Assembly (NCBI GenBank): GCA_020637215.1
Contig: JACJWI010000002.1
Coordinates: 124,001 to 188,000 of the forward strand
Direction of reading: 5' to 3'
Length of the DNA stretch: 64,000 nt
DNA from: Microthrixaceae bacterium
GTDB taxonomy: Bacteria; Actinomycetota; Acidimicrobiia; Acidimicrobiales; Microtrichaceae
Shown piece by piece: positions 57,275 through 64,000 of this stretch (position 1 is its first letter; the number at the start of each line of letters is the position of its first letter). Below the pieces are notes generated by a model that searched no databases, was not told the DNA's origin, and worked only from the letters and a program-made list of their open reading frames with translations. Both the position numbers and the translations under genes were made by a program.

Positions 57275-58225
57275 TCAGTCGACCGCCGCGCCGTACAGCG
57301 ACAGGGCCTCTGCCTGGGCGGAGTCGAGGTGGTAGCTCTCGGAGTGGTCCGGGAACGCCCCGCCACGCACATCAGCGACGAACTCGCCGACCGCGGCGAC
57401 CGACGCCTGCTTCAGATCGGCGTAGCGACGCACGAACTTGGCCGGGGTGCGGTCCTCGAGTCCGAGGAGGTCGTGGTACACGAGCACCTGCCCGTCGCAG
57501 CGGGGGCCGGCCCCGATGCCGATGGTGGGGACGTCGACGGCGTCGGTGACCATGCGGGCCACCTCGTCGGGAACGCCCTCCAACACGATGGCGAAGCAGC
57601 CGGCGTGCGCCAGGGCCTTCGCGTCGGCGACCAGCGCGAGGGCCGCCTCGGACTCCTTGGCCTGGACCCGGAAGCCGCCCATCGCGTGCATCGACTGCGG
57701 GGTCAGACCCAGGTGGCCCATCACCGGGATCTCGGCGTCGATCAACGCCTCGATCATCGTCAGACGCTTGGAGCCGCCCTCGAGCTTGACGCACTGGGCG
57801 CCGGCCCGGATCAACTGCGCGGCGTTGCGGACCGTCTCCTCGACCGACACGTGGTAGCTCATCCACGGCAGGTCGCCCACCACCAGGGCCGACGGTCGGG
57901 CCCGGGCCACCGCCGCGGTGTGGTGCGCCATGTCCTCGACGGTCACCGACAACGTGTCGTCGTAGCCGAGCACCACCATGGCCAACGAGTCGCCAACCAG
58001 GATCATGTCGACCCCGGCGTCATCGGCGATGCGGGCCCCCGGCGCGTCGTACGCCGTCACCATCACCAGCGGGTCGGCACCGTCAGCGACCTTGCGGGAA
58101 CGCACCCAAGGGACGGTGATCCGCGCTGGACGCGCCGCGGCCGGTGCCGCAGCCGGGGCGCGGGCGCCCGCCGCTTCGCTGGTCGCCGCCGACGCGGTCG
58201 AGTCGTGAGCAGAGTCGTGAGCCAT
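57275..58225 (-). CDS. panB: 3-methyl-2-oxobutanoate hydroxymethyltransferase
   Basis: A 316-aa enzyme for the first committed step of pantothenate (CoA) synthesis, using methylene-tetrahydrofolate. After an Ala-rich 45-residue N-terminal extension come VMVTAYDAPGARIADDAG, LVGDSLAMVVLG, GAQCVKLEGG, MGHLGLTPQS, then TIGIGAGPRCDGQVLV. AGGAGGTG precedes ATG 58225. No panC or panD lies nearby. A 48-nt palindromic element sits 65 nt upstream of the start. Confidence 0.95.
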   Translation of the reverse strand: MAHDSAHDSTASAATSEAAGARAPAAAPAAARPARITVPWVRSRKVADGADPLVMVTAYDAPGARIADDAGVDMILVGDSLAMVVLGYDDTLSVTVEDMAHHTAAVARARPSALVVGDLPWMSYHVSVEETVRNAAQLIRAGAQCVKLEGGSKRLTMIEALIDAEIPVMGHLGLTPQSMHAMGGFRVQAKESEAALALVADAKALAHAGCFAIVLEGVPDEVARMVTDAVDVPTIGIGAGPRCDGQVLVYHDLLGLEDRTPAKFVRRYADLKQASVAAVGEFVADVRGGAFPDHSESYHLDSAQAEALSLYGAAVD

Positions 58226-58289
58226 GGCCCACCTCCTGATCAGGTCCAGCGCCCCGTGGCTGCCGGCCGTCACCAGGAACGGTAAATCA

Positions 58290-58337
58290 ATCGATGGGTC
58301 CGGGAAAAGCCCCCGGAACCCGGTTTCACCCATCGAT
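58290..58337. promoter_or_regulatory. 48-nt structured element between panB and a zinc-ribbon gene
   Basis: ATCGATGGGT (58290-58299) and ACCCATCGAT (58328-58337) are perfect 10-bp arms. Between them is a CCGGG/CCCGG hairpin (58300-58316) and a small AACC/GGTT element (58317-58325), so it can fold as a junction. It could be a leader RNA of panB or, since TACCGT for panB (58283 to 58278) lies just downstream, an operator. Confidence 0.55.
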
Positions 58338-58383
58338 CTGAGCGCCCACCGCGCCGGTCACGTCCGGCGATACGGTGCCGACG

Positions 58384-58578
58384 ATGAGCACCTGCACCAG
58401 CTGCGGCCGCGACGACGAGGACACGGTGGCGGTGCGCCGGGTCTACCTGGTCCTCCCTGACGGCGCGCCGACGGACCCCGGATCGATCGAGGAGCTGGCC
58501 GAGGCGACCGTCGTCGACGAGGACGAGGACTGGTGCGCCACCTGCCGCGACCAGTACCCGCACGTGCTGCGGAGCTGA
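58384..58578 (+). CDS. Small zinc-ribbon-like protein (64 aa)
   Basis: A 64-aa protein with two CXXC pairs, CTSC at residues 4-7 and CATC near 52-55, around an acidic middle (VVDEDEDW). It should bind one zinc ion. ATG 58384 has TACGGT 7 nt upstream (58371-58376), a leaderless layout. Unknown function; diverges from panB. Confidence 0.75.
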   Translation: MSTCTSCGRDDEDTVAVRRVYLVLPDGAPTDPGSIEELAEATVVDEDEDWCATCRDQYPHVLRS

Positions 58579-58651
58579 CCCGGGACCGCCGCCGGCGCGG
58601 CACGGAACCCCTCGCGGTCAGAACAACGCTCTCGGGCCGACCGCCCGTCCG

Positions 58652-60859
58652 CTACTGGCCGGCACCGCCCGCCGCCGGCGCTGCCGTCGTCGTCGGTGCA
58701 GCCGTCGTCGTGGACCGGGGCACCGTGGTGCTCGACGCCCCCGGCGTGCTCGACGACGTCGACGCTCCGCCCGGCGTGGTCGTGGTCGACGCACGCGGCT
58801 GCGTGGTCGACGAGCCGCTCGACAGCGGCATGCCCGAGTTAAGGACCTTCTTGCCCACGTCGGCGGGCGGGAACTTGCACGCCGAGTCGCCCGCGATCGC
58901 CCTGCTCATGAAATCGCGCCAGATCCTTGCCGGGAACGTCCCGCCGGCCACCGACTGGCCCTTGTAGGACTTCATCTGCTTCGGCTGCTCGTAGCCCATC
59001 CACACCGACGCGGTCAGGTTGCAGGTGTAGCCGGTGAACCAGGCGTCCTTGGCGTCGTTGGTGGTGCCGGTCTTGCCCGCGGCCGGCGTGCGCAGACCGG
59101 CCGCCGCGCCGGTCCCCTTGATGATCACGCCCTGGAGCACCGTCGTGACGGTGTCGGCCACCTGTTCGCTGATCACCTGCTGGGGGTGCACCTCGGTCGA
59201 CGCGTCGAAGATGACGTCACCGTCGGAGGACTCGATCCGGGTGATCACGTAGGGCTCGGTGTGACGCCCCCGATCGGCGAACGTCGAGTACGCCGAGGCC
59301 ATGTCGAGCACCGACACCTCCTCGGTTCCCAGCACCAGCGCGTAGACGGGGTCCAGCTTGGCCCGCACACCGAGGCGGTTCGCCATCTCGGCCAGCCGGG
59401 GTGGGGTGATGGTGTCGACGATGCCCGCGTACACGGTGTTGGTCGAGTCCCAGGTGGCCTCTTCGACCGACTGCACGCCGTGGTCGGCCTTGTCGTAGTT
59501 GCGGGGCTTCCACAGCTTGCCGGGTTCGGCATACACGTTGGGGAACATCGTCGTGGGCGGAGCGCGGAACCGGGACTTGACCGAGTAGCCCTCCTCGACA
59601 AACGCGGCGAGGGCGAACGGCTTGAAGGTCGACCCCGGCGCCCGCCCCGACCCGCCGCCCGCGCTGCCCAGCGCCAGGTTGACCTTGCTGGTCTCGTAGT
59701 CGCGCCCGCCGTACATGGCCCGGACCCGACCGTCGGTGTCAATCGCGACCAGCGACCCCACCGGACCGTCGGGCTGGTTCAGCGTCTTGTCGACCGCGTC
59801 GACCGCGTACTTCTGCATGGCCGGGTCGAACGACGTGTAGACCCGCAGGCCCTTGGTCTCGGCCCCCGGTCCGAGCCGCTCTCGCAGCTGCGAGCGCACC
59901 CACTCCATCCAGAACTGGGACCCCAGGTCCTTGTACTTCACGTCACCCAGGTCGGTGTGCTCGGCCGGTCGGGGCCGGATGGTCACCTGCTGGGGCAGAC
60001 CGGTGCTCGTCTTGTCCTCGGTGTTCCACGGGACCTCGGCGGCGGCCCGGGCACGCGACTCGGAGATGTAGCCCTCCTCGACCATGGCGTCGAGCACCGT
60101 CTTTCGGCGCCGGGTGGCCTCCTTCGGGTCACGGGTTGCATCCGCGTGCTCCGGGGCGCGGATCAGACCGGCCAGGTAGGCGGCCTGGGGCAGGTCCAGG
60201 TCCCGTGCTCCCACCCCGAAGTAGGCCCGCGACGCTGCCTCGACGCCGTAGGCCCCCCGCCCGAAGTAGATCTCGTTGAGGTAGCGGGTGAGGATCTCGC
60301 GCTTGTCGAGGGTCTGCTCGAGCTTGACCGCCAGCACCGCCTCCTTGACCTTGCGGGTCAGGGTCTTCTCCGAGCTCAGGTAGACGGTCTTGACGTACTG
60401 CTGGGTGATGGTCGAGCCGCCCTGCTGCGACGCGCTGTCGCCCAGCACGTCCTTGGTGAACGCTCGGGCGATGCCCACCGGGTCGACGCCGTTGTGGTCG
60501 AAGAACTTGCGGTCCTCCGCCGACAGCACGGCCTGCACCAGCACCGGCGGGAGGTCGTTGTAGGTGACCACGACGCGCTGCTCGCTGGCCGACAGCCGGG
60601 CCATCGCGTTGTCGAACCCGCACTGGCCGGCCTGGACCTCGATGTCGCAGACGAAGGTGGTCTCGTCCTGCGGCTTGGCCGGCGGCAGTTGGATCGTGTT
60701 GAGCACCGCCCACAGCCCGCCGACCGCCACGACGACCAGCACGACCACCGCGTATCCGACGCGGCGCCAACGCCACAGGAACCGCCGGGGAGATCGCGAC
60801 GTGGTGTCGCCCACGGCCGGTCCGGCTCGACGGGATGAGGGCGGCGGTGGGGACGGCAT
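58652..60859 (-). CDS. Penicillin-binding protein 1A (bifunctional)
   Basis: A 735-aa class A PBP making and crosslinking peptidoglycan. A basic head and one helix (36-55) precede the GT51 domain (AEDRKFFDHNGVD with Glu115; GGSTITQQYVKTVYL). The transpeptidase has SXXK at Ser410-Lys413 (GSTFKPF), STN, and GKTGTTNDAKDAWF. The last 60 residues are a Ser/Thr/Pro tail. The order DUF5318, PBP1A, then rpsF block parallels ponA1 in mycobacteria. No strong Shine-Dalgarno precedes ATG 60859. Confidence 0.95.
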   Translation of the reverse strand: MPSPPPPSSRRAGPAVGDTTSRSPRRFLWRWRRVGYAVVVLVVVAVGGLWAVLNTIQLPPAKPQDETTFVCDIEVQAGQCGFDNAMARLSASEQRVVVTYNDLPPVLVQAVLSAEDRKFFDHNGVDPVGIARAFTKDVLGDSASQQGGSTITQQYVKTVYLSSEKTLTRKVKEAVLAVKLEQTLDKREILTRYLNEIYFGRGAYGVEAASRAYFGVGARDLDLPQAAYLAGLIRAPEHADATRDPKEATRRRKTVLDAMVEEGYISESRARAAAEVPWNTEDKTSTGLPQQVTIRPRPAEHTDLGDVKYKDLGSQFWMEWVRSQLRERLGPGAETKGLRVYTSFDPAMQKYAVDAVDKTLNQPDGPVGSLVAIDTDGRVRAMYGGRDYETSKVNLALGSAGGGSGRAPGSTFKPFALAAFVEEGYSVKSRFRAPPTTMFPNVYAEPGKLWKPRNYDKADHGVQSVEEATWDSTNTVYAGIVDTITPPRLAEMANRLGVRAKLDPVYALVLGTEEVSVLDMASAYSTFADRGRHTEPYVITRIESSDGDVIFDASTEVHPQQVISEQVADTVTTVLQGVIIKGTGAAAGLRTPAAGKTGTTNDAKDAWFTGYTCNLTASVWMGYEQPKQMKSYKGQSVAGGTFPARIWRDFMSRAIAGDSACKFPPADVGKKVLNSGMPLSSGSSTTQPRASTTTTPGGASTSSSTPGASSTTVPRSTTTAAPTTTAAPAAGGAGQ

Positions 60860-60988
60860 GGGGAGGGGGTCGGGACGCGGGGCTGCCCGGGATCTGCGGG
60901 CGGTCGTATCAGTCTGCCTCGCCGGGCCGGTCCGTTCCCCAACGAAGCTGAGAGGCCCCCCGGGTGTGGACCGGGTGCGATCCCTGCG

Positions 60989-61399
60989 TCAGTCCGAGTC
61001 CCGCCGACCGACCGGGGTGATGTCGAGCAGGTGGTTCCACCGACACTCCAGGCAGACCTCGACGGTGTAGCAACGCAGTCCGCCGCCCCGGTGGCGGTCG
61101 GCCAACCTGAGCAGCTCGGCTCGGCCGGCGACCACCCGACCGCCCGGCGGCATCCGGGGCCCGAACACGAACCGGGCCAGGCGCAGCTCGTGCTCCCCGC
61201 ACACGGGGCAGTCGTGGCGGGCCCGCTGGGCGCAGTTGCGACCGACCCGGAGCAGCTCGTGCTGGGCGTCGCAGACGTCGGCCCGGGTCAGCTCGCCGGC
61301 CCGGTAGCGGTGCAGCAGGCGCCGGCGCGCGAAGCGGTAGTCGACCGAGCCCGGTGTGGTCCCGGGACGACCGCCGGACTCCGGCGCGAGGAACGGCAC
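60989..61399 (-). CDS. DUF5318 zinc-ribbon-like protein
   Basis: A 136-aa actinobacterial protein. The N-terminal half is helical (VDYRFARRRLLHRYRAGELT; ADVCDAQHELLRVGR) and the rest carries CPVC and CLEC pairs, a likely zinc site. Rv0049, next to ponA1, is of this kind. Function is unknown. GTG 61399 has TACCCT 8 nt upstream (61413 to 61408). Confidence 0.85.
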   Translation of the reverse strand: MPFLAPESGGRPGTTPGSVDYRFARRRLLHRYRAGELTRADVCDAQHELLRVGRNCAQRARHDCPVCGEHELRLARFVFGPRMPPGGRVVAGRAELLRLADRHRGGGLRCYTVEVCLECRWNHLLDITPVGRRDSD

Positions 61400-61507
61400 G
61401 GCCGCCCAGGGTACCGCCCGCTGCGGCGGGAGGGCCCTGCGGTCGTCCGCTCTCCGGGTCGGGAGCGGTCCGCGGCTGTGGCCGCGAGCTCGGCCAGACT
61501 GACGCCG

Positions 61508-62317
61508 ATGGCTACCTCCGCGTCCGCGACCGGTCGACCGCGCCACCCGTCGGCGGGCAACCTGGGCGCGCGGCCCGCCCTGGTCCGCGACGACTCCTCA
61601 CCTCACCGACTGCCCGCCGCCAGCTTCCCCCACGGCGCCGAGAACGGCCGGGACCGGGTCCGCCTCGGCCCCGACCTCGACGACGACACCCTGGACCGGC
61701 TGATCGGACCGGTCGACGGCAAGCGGGTTCTCGACCTGGGCTGCGGAGCAGGGGCGGCCACCATCGCCCTCGCCCGTCGCGGCGCCCGCGTCACCGCCGT
61801 CGAGGCGTCGACCACCCGCCTGGCCCAGGCCCGTGCAGCCGCCGAGGTCGCTGAGGTCCGCGTCGAGTTCCACCACAGCGACCTTGCCGACCTGGCCTTC
61901 GTCCGAGCCGACACCGTCGACCTGGTCCTGGCGGTCTACTCGTTGGCCGGGGTCCAGGACCTCTCACGGGTCTTCCGCCAGGTCCACCGGGTGCTCACCC
62001 CCGGCAGCCCCCTGCTGCTGTCGCTGCCGCACCCGTTCACCACCATGCTCGATGACGACGCTGACCAGCCGTCGCCCTACCTCACCCGCACGGCGTGGAG
62101 CGCATCGCCGCTGGCGTGGCGCGCCGCCGGTGACGAGGGCGTCACCCATGTGCACCAGATCGGCGACGTGTTCACCACCCTGACGCGTTCCAACTTCGCG
62201 GTCGACGCTCTGCTCGAACCCGAACCGGTCGACGGGGTCTCGGGCATCCACACCTCGACGCTGGTCGAGTGGGTGCCGCCCACGCTCGTGGTCCGGGCCC
62301 GCAAGCTCGGGATCTGA
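61508..62317 (+). CDS. Class I SAM-dependent methyltransferase
   Basis: A 269-aa methyltransferase. Motif I is VLDLGCGAGAATIALA, followed by VTAVEAST and a post-motif segment VDLVLAVYSLAGVQD, then HRVLTPGSPLLLSLPHPF. The first 35 residues resemble a substrate-binding cap. The target is unknown. It diverges from DUF5318 by 108 nt. Confidence 0.85.
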   Translation: MATSASATGRPRHPSAGNLGARPALVRDDSSPHRLPAASFPHGAENGRDRVRLGPDLDDDTLDRLIGPVDGKRVLDLGCGAGAATIALARRGARVTAVEASTTRLAQARAAAEVAEVRVEFHHSDLADLAFVRADTVDLVLAVYSLAGVQDLSRVFRQVHRVLTPGSPLLLSLPHPFTTMLDDDADQPSPYLTRTAWSASPLAWRAAGDEGVTHVHQIGDVFTTLTRSNFAVDALLEPEPVDGVSGIHTSTLVEWVPPTLVVRARKLGI

Positions 62318-62373
62318 GCACCGCGCCGGATTTCTGAGGTCCGGATTGCGACAAGGTGTGTCGGTGCGGACCC

Positions 62374-63765
62374 CTATATCTGGGTGGCGTGCCAGGTGTC
62401 GAGGGCGGCGTAGGCCTCGTCCTCGGTCATCGGTCCACGGTCCAGGCGCAGCTCCAGCAGGTGCGCCAACGCCCGGCCCACCTCGGGACCCGGCGCCAGC
62501 CCCAGGTGCGCCATGACCTGCTGGCCGTCGAGGTCGGGTCGGATCGCGCTCAGCTCCTCGGCCGCCTGCAGGGCGGCGATGCGGTCCTCGAGTTCGTCGA
62601 TGCGACGGTCGAGCGCTTCGGCCTTCTTCTTGTTGCGGGTCGTGCAGTCGGCCCGGGTGAGCGCGATCAGCTCGTCGAGCTGCGATCCGGCGTCGCGGAC
62701 GAAGCGCCGCACCGCGGCGTCGGTCCAACCCATCTGGTAGGTGTGGAACCGCAGGTGCAGGTAGACGAGCTGGGTCACGTCCCGGACCATCTCGTTGCTG
62801 AACTTCAGCGCCCGCATGCGGTCCCGGGTCATGCGGGCCCCGACCACCTCGTGGTGGTGGAAGCTCACGCCCTTGCCGCCGATCGAGCGGGTCTTGGGCT
62901 TGCCGACGTCGTGGAACAGCGCGGCGAGCCGCACCTTGAGCTCGTTGCGGGCCTTGGCCACCACCGCGATCGTGTGGCTCAGCACGTCCTTGTGGCGGTG
63001 GATCGGGTCCTGCTCCAGGCGCATCGCCGGGAGCTCGGGCAGGAACATGGCGGCCAGGCCGCTGTCGTGCACGAACCACAGTCCGGCGGACGGGTCATCG
63101 ACGGTCACCAGCTTGCACAGCTCGTCGCGGATGCGCTCCGCGCTCACGATCTCGAGCCGTGGCGCACCGTCGCGGACCGCGGCGACCAGCTCCGGGACCG
63201 GGGCCAGGTCGTAGCGGGCGATGAACCGGGCGGCCCGGAGCATGCGCAACGGGTCGTCGGAGAAGCTCACCTCGGCGTCGAGGGGGGTGCGCAGCACACC
63301 GGCGGCCAGGTCGGCCAGGCCCCCGAACGGGTCGATGAGCACCGGTTCGGGGTGCGTGACCTCCAACGCCATCGCGTTGACGGTGAAGTCCCGACGGGAC
63401 AGGTCGACCTCGACCTCGGTGGTGTACGCGACCTGAGGCTTGCGGCTGTCGGAGGTGTAGGCCTCGGCCCGGTGGGTGGTGATCTCGTAGGTCCGACCGC
63501 CGATCGAGACGCCGATCGTCCCGAACTTCTCGCCCTGGGTCCACAGCGCGTCGGCCGCCGGCGCCACGATCGCCTTGATCGCCGCGGGCTCCGCGTCGGT
63601 GGTCAGGTCGACGTCGTCACCGATCGGACCGGTGCCCGACCCCGCCACGACGAACAGGTCGCGCACGACGCCGCCGACCAGGAACAGCCGGGCGTCGGCC
63701 GCTGCGAAGCGCTCGGCCAGGGGCCGGACCTCGTCGATCAGCTCACGGGCGCGCTCGGGGATCAC
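62374..63765 (-). CDS. cca: CCA tRNA nucleotidyltransferase
   Basis: A 463-aa enzyme adding CCA to tRNA 3' ends, needed here for tRNA-Thr, whose gene lacks CCA. The head has FLVGGVVRDLF and GDDVDLTTDA, then RRDFTVNAMAL, the neck has RMLRAARFIARYDL, and an HD domain (LAALFHDVGKPKTRS; FHHHEVVGARM) follows. GTG 63765 overlaps the upstream stop (GTGA), and TAGCCT lies 6 nt upstream (63777 to 63772), so it may be both coupled and separately transcribed. Confidence 0.95.
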   Translation of the reverse strand: MIPERARELIDEVRPLAERFAAADARLFLVGGVVRDLFVVAGSGTGPIGDDVDLTTDAEPAAIKAIVAPAADALWTQGEKFGTIGVSIGGRTYEITTHRAEAYTSDSRKPQVAYTTEVEVDLSRRDFTVNAMALEVTHPEPVLIDPFGGLADLAAGVLRTPLDAEVSFSDDPLRMLRAARFIARYDLAPVPELVAAVRDGAPRLEIVSAERIRDELCKLVTVDDPSAGLWFVHDSGLAAMFLPELPAMRLEQDPIHRHKDVLSHTIAVVAKARNELKVRLAALFHDVGKPKTRSIGGKGVSFHHHEVVGARMTRDRMRALKFSNEMVRDVTQLVYLHLRFHTYQMGWTDAAVRRFVRDAGSQLDELIALTRADCTTRNKKKAEALDRRIDELEDRIAALQAAEELSAIRPDLDGQQVMAHLGLAPGPEVGRALAHLLELRLDRGPMTEDEAYAALDTWHATQI

Positions 63766-64000
63766 GACCCGAGGCTAGCGACGCGGTCACGGGTGGCCGT
63801 CACCCGTTCCACCACGTCGTCGCCGGGACCGCCGCTCGTCGGTGCCTCGGGATGCAGGCGCTCGCCGTACATGGCCGAGACGGTCGCCGCGGTCGACCGG
63901 GCGATCGCCTCCAGGTCGTAGCCGCCCTCCAGGAACACCACCCGCCGACCGGGCGCGACCAGCGTCAGCAGGTCGGCCACGATGTCCGCGTAGTCACCCG
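63762..64000 (-). CDS. Histone deacetylase-like protein (C-terminal end)
   Basis: The frame runs off the window edge; only the last 78 residues or so are seen. VVFLEGGYDLEAIARSTAATV matches the closing part of the class II histone deacetylase/AcuC/polyamine deacetylase family (GGYD loop). Its stop overlaps the CCA-adding enzyme start. Substrate is unknown. Confidence 0.8.
   Translation of the reverse strand, partial: GDYADIVADLLTLVAPGRRVVFLEGGYDLEAIARSTAATVSAMYGERLHPEAPTSGGPGDDVVERVTATRDRVASLGS

Noticed and set aside
1..64000. CRISPR arrays, insertion sequences, prophage or integron elements
   Set aside because: No regularly spaced direct repeats with unique spacers, no transposase or integrase frames, and no shift in base composition were seen.

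Overview
The window is GC-rich DNA from an actinobacterium, most likely the Acidimicrobiia or a similar deep branch. The evidence is a WhiB regulator, DUF4244, DUF5318, a lysine-rich TopA tail, Tad-pilus genes of the mycobacterial type, an F420-type luciferase-like oxidoreductase, an NDMA-type (mycofactocin-associated) alcohol dehydrogenase and abundant GTG starts. Gene order repeats blocks known from Mycobacterium tuberculosis. These are delta-prime/tmk/topA/SftH-type helicase/Tad (Rv3644c-Rv3660c), the ArsA-like ATPase pair near a WhiB (Rv3679-Rv3681c), DUF5318/PBP1A/rpsF-ssb-rpsR-rplI-dnaB with an intein (Rv0049-Rv0058), and a CCA-adding enzyme. It reads as core chromosome: there is no transposase, integrase, phage gene or CRISPR array.

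Layout. 1-6.6 kb: tRNA-Thr, then the overlapping minus-strand operon topA-MFS-tmk-holB. 6.8-10.9 kb: acyl-CoA dehydrogenase, STAS protein, DUF1998 helicase. 10.9-14.8 kb: compact six-gene Tad/Flp locus. 15-18.5 kb: group 2 sigma factor, an unrecognised gene, nadE. 18.5-21.9 kb: nitrogen locus with glnII, divergent glnA and a GlnR-like orphan regulator, with an 11-nt-periodic operator candidate between the two synthetases. 21.9-25.3 kb: small membrane protein, RidA, a condensed 2Fe-2S/molybdopterin-oxidase fusion, a Tat lipoprotein. 25.3-27.7 kb: iron-sulfur module (ErpA, SufR-like regulator, Mrp). 27.7-36.2 kb: luciferase-like oxidoreductase, Nudix, FxsA, WhiB, NfeD, ATPase pair, single-domain receiver, tRNA-Pro, CAP lipoprotein, MazG-like, DUF1622. 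36.2-43.3 kb: asd, hemW, lysC, cyclophilin, S51 peptidase, hydroxyacyl-CoA dehydrogenase, aat. 43.3-49.4 kb: flippase-like membrane protein, acyl-CoA dehydrogenase, NDMA-type alcohol dehydrogenase, MMPL exporter behind twin CsoR/CstR-like palindromes. 49.4-52.5 kb: cbiM-cbiQ-cbiO metal importer under a Fur-family gene. 52.5-57 kb: dnaB (intein), rplI, rpsR, ssb, rpsF. 57.3-64 kb: panB with a structured upstream element, zinc-ribbon protein, PBP1A, DUF5318, methyltransferase, CCA-adding enzyme, and the end of a histone-deacetylase-like gene.

Two themes run through the window. Twenty genes carry a TANNNT hexamer 6-8 nt upstream of the start codon and no obvious Shine-Dalgarno in that gap, so leaderless transcription appears common; genes inside operons tend to use ATGA/GTGA overlaps instead. 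Several promoters also carry symmetric or periodic operator candidates (gln, Fur/cbiM, MMPL, alcohol dehydrogenase, SufR/mrp). No wholly new defence or biosynthetic system was evident. The most novel-looking items are the condensed molybdo-enzyme fusion, the decayed-endonuclease DnaB intein, the panB upstream element and the regulatory sites.
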